Shown here one piece after another: positions 61,916-64,000 of a stretch of DNA of 64,000 nt. Within the stretch, counting starts at the first letter, position 1. Each line of letters opens with the position of its first letter. Both the position numbers and the translations under genes were made by a program. Under the pieces are notes generated by a model, which saw only the letters and a program-made list of their open reading frames with translations, did no database searches and was not told the origin of the DNA. Origin of the DNA: Pegea sp. RAD2-039 (lineage: Eukaryota > Chordata > Thaliacea > Salpida > Salpidae); NCBI GenBank assembly GCA_034620365.1, contig JAQGEQ010000020.1, positions 558,001 to 622,000 of the forward strand. The letters are read 5' to 3'.

Positions 61916-63547
61916 TCAGTCATTTAATTGTGAAGATAACTGAAGTTTGTTATCTTTGTAAAATTTTGCTTTGAAGTTTGCTTTAGACTGCAACCTATGT
62001 GCTGAAAGTTTCGCTGGTCAATGTTAATCTGATTAAAAACTTGAAGAACAACCAGTACATGATTACAGAGAGTACAGCCTTTTCAATAGAGTTACCACAA
62101 CTTGGAATTTTCTTCCCAACTTTATCACTTTATACAGTCATCTTATTGAACAACCATGTTTTATAATTAACTTAAAAATTTTATGCTTCGAACAAATTTG
62201 TTTACAAGTGATATTTCACGTTTTTAGATTTATACTGTTTCTTCATTTTTTTTATCTTTTTAATCTTAACCATGCTTTACTTGTTTCTTCGCTGTGTTCT
62301 GGCTGTTTTACAATTCTTATCTTCAAATGTGTTGTTTGAGATTCTTTATTTGCATATACCAATTATATGCAGCTATGTATTAAACCATAAATATCTAAGT
62401 GCTGTTTTTCTTTATCATACCTCCTGATACCTTTCTTGATTTATGTCATGACCGAAGTACTTCCAACGAGCTTAAAATCAAACCACTAAAACTGACGTTC
62501 TGGTAGAAATAAATCCATTTTTCAGCATTCTTTTCAATAGTATTTATTTATCTATTTAATGCGTAGTTGAGAGTGATGAACTCAGCAGCTCTTATAGCGG
62601 ATAATATATATAGTAAGTGGACTAAGTAGAAGCTACTCAATGAAATCTTTTGTATCAAAGCACTACGAAAGCACCATAAACATTGCATGAAAACACGAGT
62701 TTTTCATATTATTTGACGCTATATTACTTTTGGTTAATCCAAAGATAGAATGACAAAGTTTTGGTGGTGTAGCTCGAGGTAAGACTTTTTAAAGAGCTAA
62801 GCTTTTACTTCAACTGAACTATATCCAAATGTTGTACAAACTTTATTAATTCAAGAAATGTTCTTCTTCAAGCCATTTTGAAGTCAACTATTAGTTAATT
62901 AGTTATTTCTAAAATTGAGTCTAAACCCAACAAGCTGATAGATGTAAATTACATTTACTCATCCGCTAACCATGACGTTAATTGTCTACATCATCATTAT
63001 ATTGCTAATTTGCTTTGTTTTAAAGTTAAACATTTTACAATTGAAATAAAATTCTTCATTTTATAGTAGTAAATGCAACTTCTTAATTTTTTCTTGTAAT
63101 TTTATAGTAAGGAGTAGTATTTGATTATTTTACATTTCTTACAAATTTTGAAAAAATAAATTCTAAAACAAATGGATATCAACTTTAAGTTACATCTTTA
63201 AAATGAACGTAAATAATAGAAATTGAAATTAAAATATTTAGTGAGTATATACAGCTTCTTTTGGCTAAGGTGTATATTTTAACAAAATTTTAGATTCGTT
63301 TTGTTAACTCTAACGTGAAATGGTCGCTAAAAAATCATTAAAATGCTTTTTATCAATTTGTTTATGACCATATAACAAATAAACGGTTGAGTCTGTTGTT
63401 AGTTTTTATAAAACATTACATAGTAATCGGCTTACAAATTCTTATAAGCATTAGGAATGCGATTATTTCTTTAAAATCATTGAATTAAAAAACAATAAGA
63501 AATTAGTTTTTTTCAAATAAAGAACACTTTAAAAATTGGTGTCTTTC
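61916..63547. other. AT-rich intergenic DNA
   Basis: No coding exon, RNA gene or clear repeat seen on either strand. Confidence 0.45.
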
Positions 63548-63586
63548 TTTATTAAAACAATAAAGAAGATGATAAATAGAAAACAT

Positions 63587-63592
63587 TTTATT
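63587..63592 (-). terminator. Polyadenylation signal of the IL-17-like gene
   Basis: TTTATT on the + strand is AATAAA on the minus strand, about 57 bases after the stop at 63649-63651. A second copy lies at 63548-63553. Confidence 0.4.
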
Positions 63593-63648
63593 AAAAAATA
63601 GAAAACTTTAAAGAAAAAACAATATGACATAAAAAACATTGAAAAAGA

Positions 63649-64000
63649 TTAAGTGTTTGCATACTTTTCAAACCTTTTCTGACTGTAGACACACTGACAG
63701 TATCTGGGGATCTTAAACTCTTTTTTCGAGTCAATTTGAAGTCTTATTTTTTCAAAAACTGGAATATTTTTCAATCCTGGTAATGTAATCTTATTTCTTG
63801 GATTTAAACACTTCGGTTTACAAACTGTAATCCAAATACTTTCTCTCTCAAGATCATGGCATCTAAATTGATATTCTAAGTATGGGGATGTTGTTTCATC
63901 GTTCTCCAAGACCTTTTTACATTCTGTGCATTTTGACAAGATTAGTTTTCTTGTTTCACTTCTCAACTTATGAAGTTGACACTTGCTAGCATCTAAATTT
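63649..64000 (-). CDS. IL-17-like cystine-knot cytokine, 3' part (cut by window edge)
   Basis: The frame is open from the stop at 63649 to the window end, giving at least 117 residues. The TTG at 63964-63966 is not a real start, because reading continues through it and includes another cysteine. Eight cysteines are visible. TTSPYLEYQFRC matches the SPW.Y block of IL-17 proteins. WITVCKPKC matches the following A.C...GC block. NIPVFEKIRLQ matches the N.VPI...I.VL strand, and the ending YCQCV matches the terminal CxCV. IL-17 proteins are secreted dimers signalling through IL-17 receptors in immunity. Trp of SPW is Tyr here. The signal peptide and 5' exon(s) lie outside the window. Another cystine-knot ligand family is the main alternative. 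Confidence 0.55.
   Translation of the reverse strand, partial: NLDASKCQLHKLRSETRKLILSKCTECKKVLENDETTSPYLEYQFRCHDLERESIWITVCKPKCLNPRNKITLPGLKNIPVFEKIRLQIDSKKEFKIPRYCQCVYSQKRFEKYANT

Overview
The window is AT-rich animal (metazoan) nuclear DNA. It holds spliced genes with mostly short introns (about 40-100 bp inside gene bodies), long AT-rich spaces between genes, and scattered decayed non-LTR retrotransposons. The genes are an SR splicing factor, THADA, a ZFP36-type RNA-decay factor, a VWD/CTCK gel-forming mucin-like protein and an IL-17-like cytokine. This set indicates an invertebrate bilaterian. A tunicate is my leading guess but is not proven by anything in the window.

Layout, left to right. 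1-2.74 kb: a decayed LINE on the + strand, split by a second, 5'-truncated copy of the same family in the opposite orientation. 3.5-8.0 kb: an SRSF4/5/6-type SR protein whose whole coding region is one exon, behind a probable leader intron. 8.16-8.48 kb: a run of strong hairpins with no coding sense. 11.03-19.36 kb: THADA, which I rebuilt as 40 exons that join in frame to 1652 codons; no continuous reading frame longer than about 90 residues covers it. 19.4-29.2 kb: gene-poor AT-rich DNA. 29.25-30.74 kb, minus strand: a ZFP36L-type tandem CCCH protein. 30.7-36.4 kb: gene-poor. 36.5-54.2 kb, minus strand: one very large secreted mucin/von Willebrand-like gene with a TATA box, signal peptide, sushi domains, three VWD-C8-TIL units, a central array of near-identical 102-residue modules, a fourth VWD, many short cysteine modules and a C-terminal cystine knot. 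55.3-61.9 kb: a retroelement graveyard with four LINE pieces, a fragment of a second LINE family and a broken histone H2A pseudogene. 63.65-64 kb, minus strand: the 3' exon of a probable IL-17-like cytokine, cut by the window edge.

The genes do not form an operon or a pathway. Three act on RNA (splicing, tRNA modification, mRNA decay) and two are secreted (gel-former, cytokine). The most unusual object is the mucin-like gene. Where gel-forming mucins normally carry a Ser/Thr/Pro-rich glycosylated region, it has an acidic, proline- and tyrosine-rich tandem array (A and B modules alternating at a 612-bp period). It also lacks the GDPH cleavage motif and the complete CGLC motifs. A second unusual signal is the concentration of the octamer TGACGTCA: 15 exact copies within 5.2 kb of THADA, in exons and introns alike.
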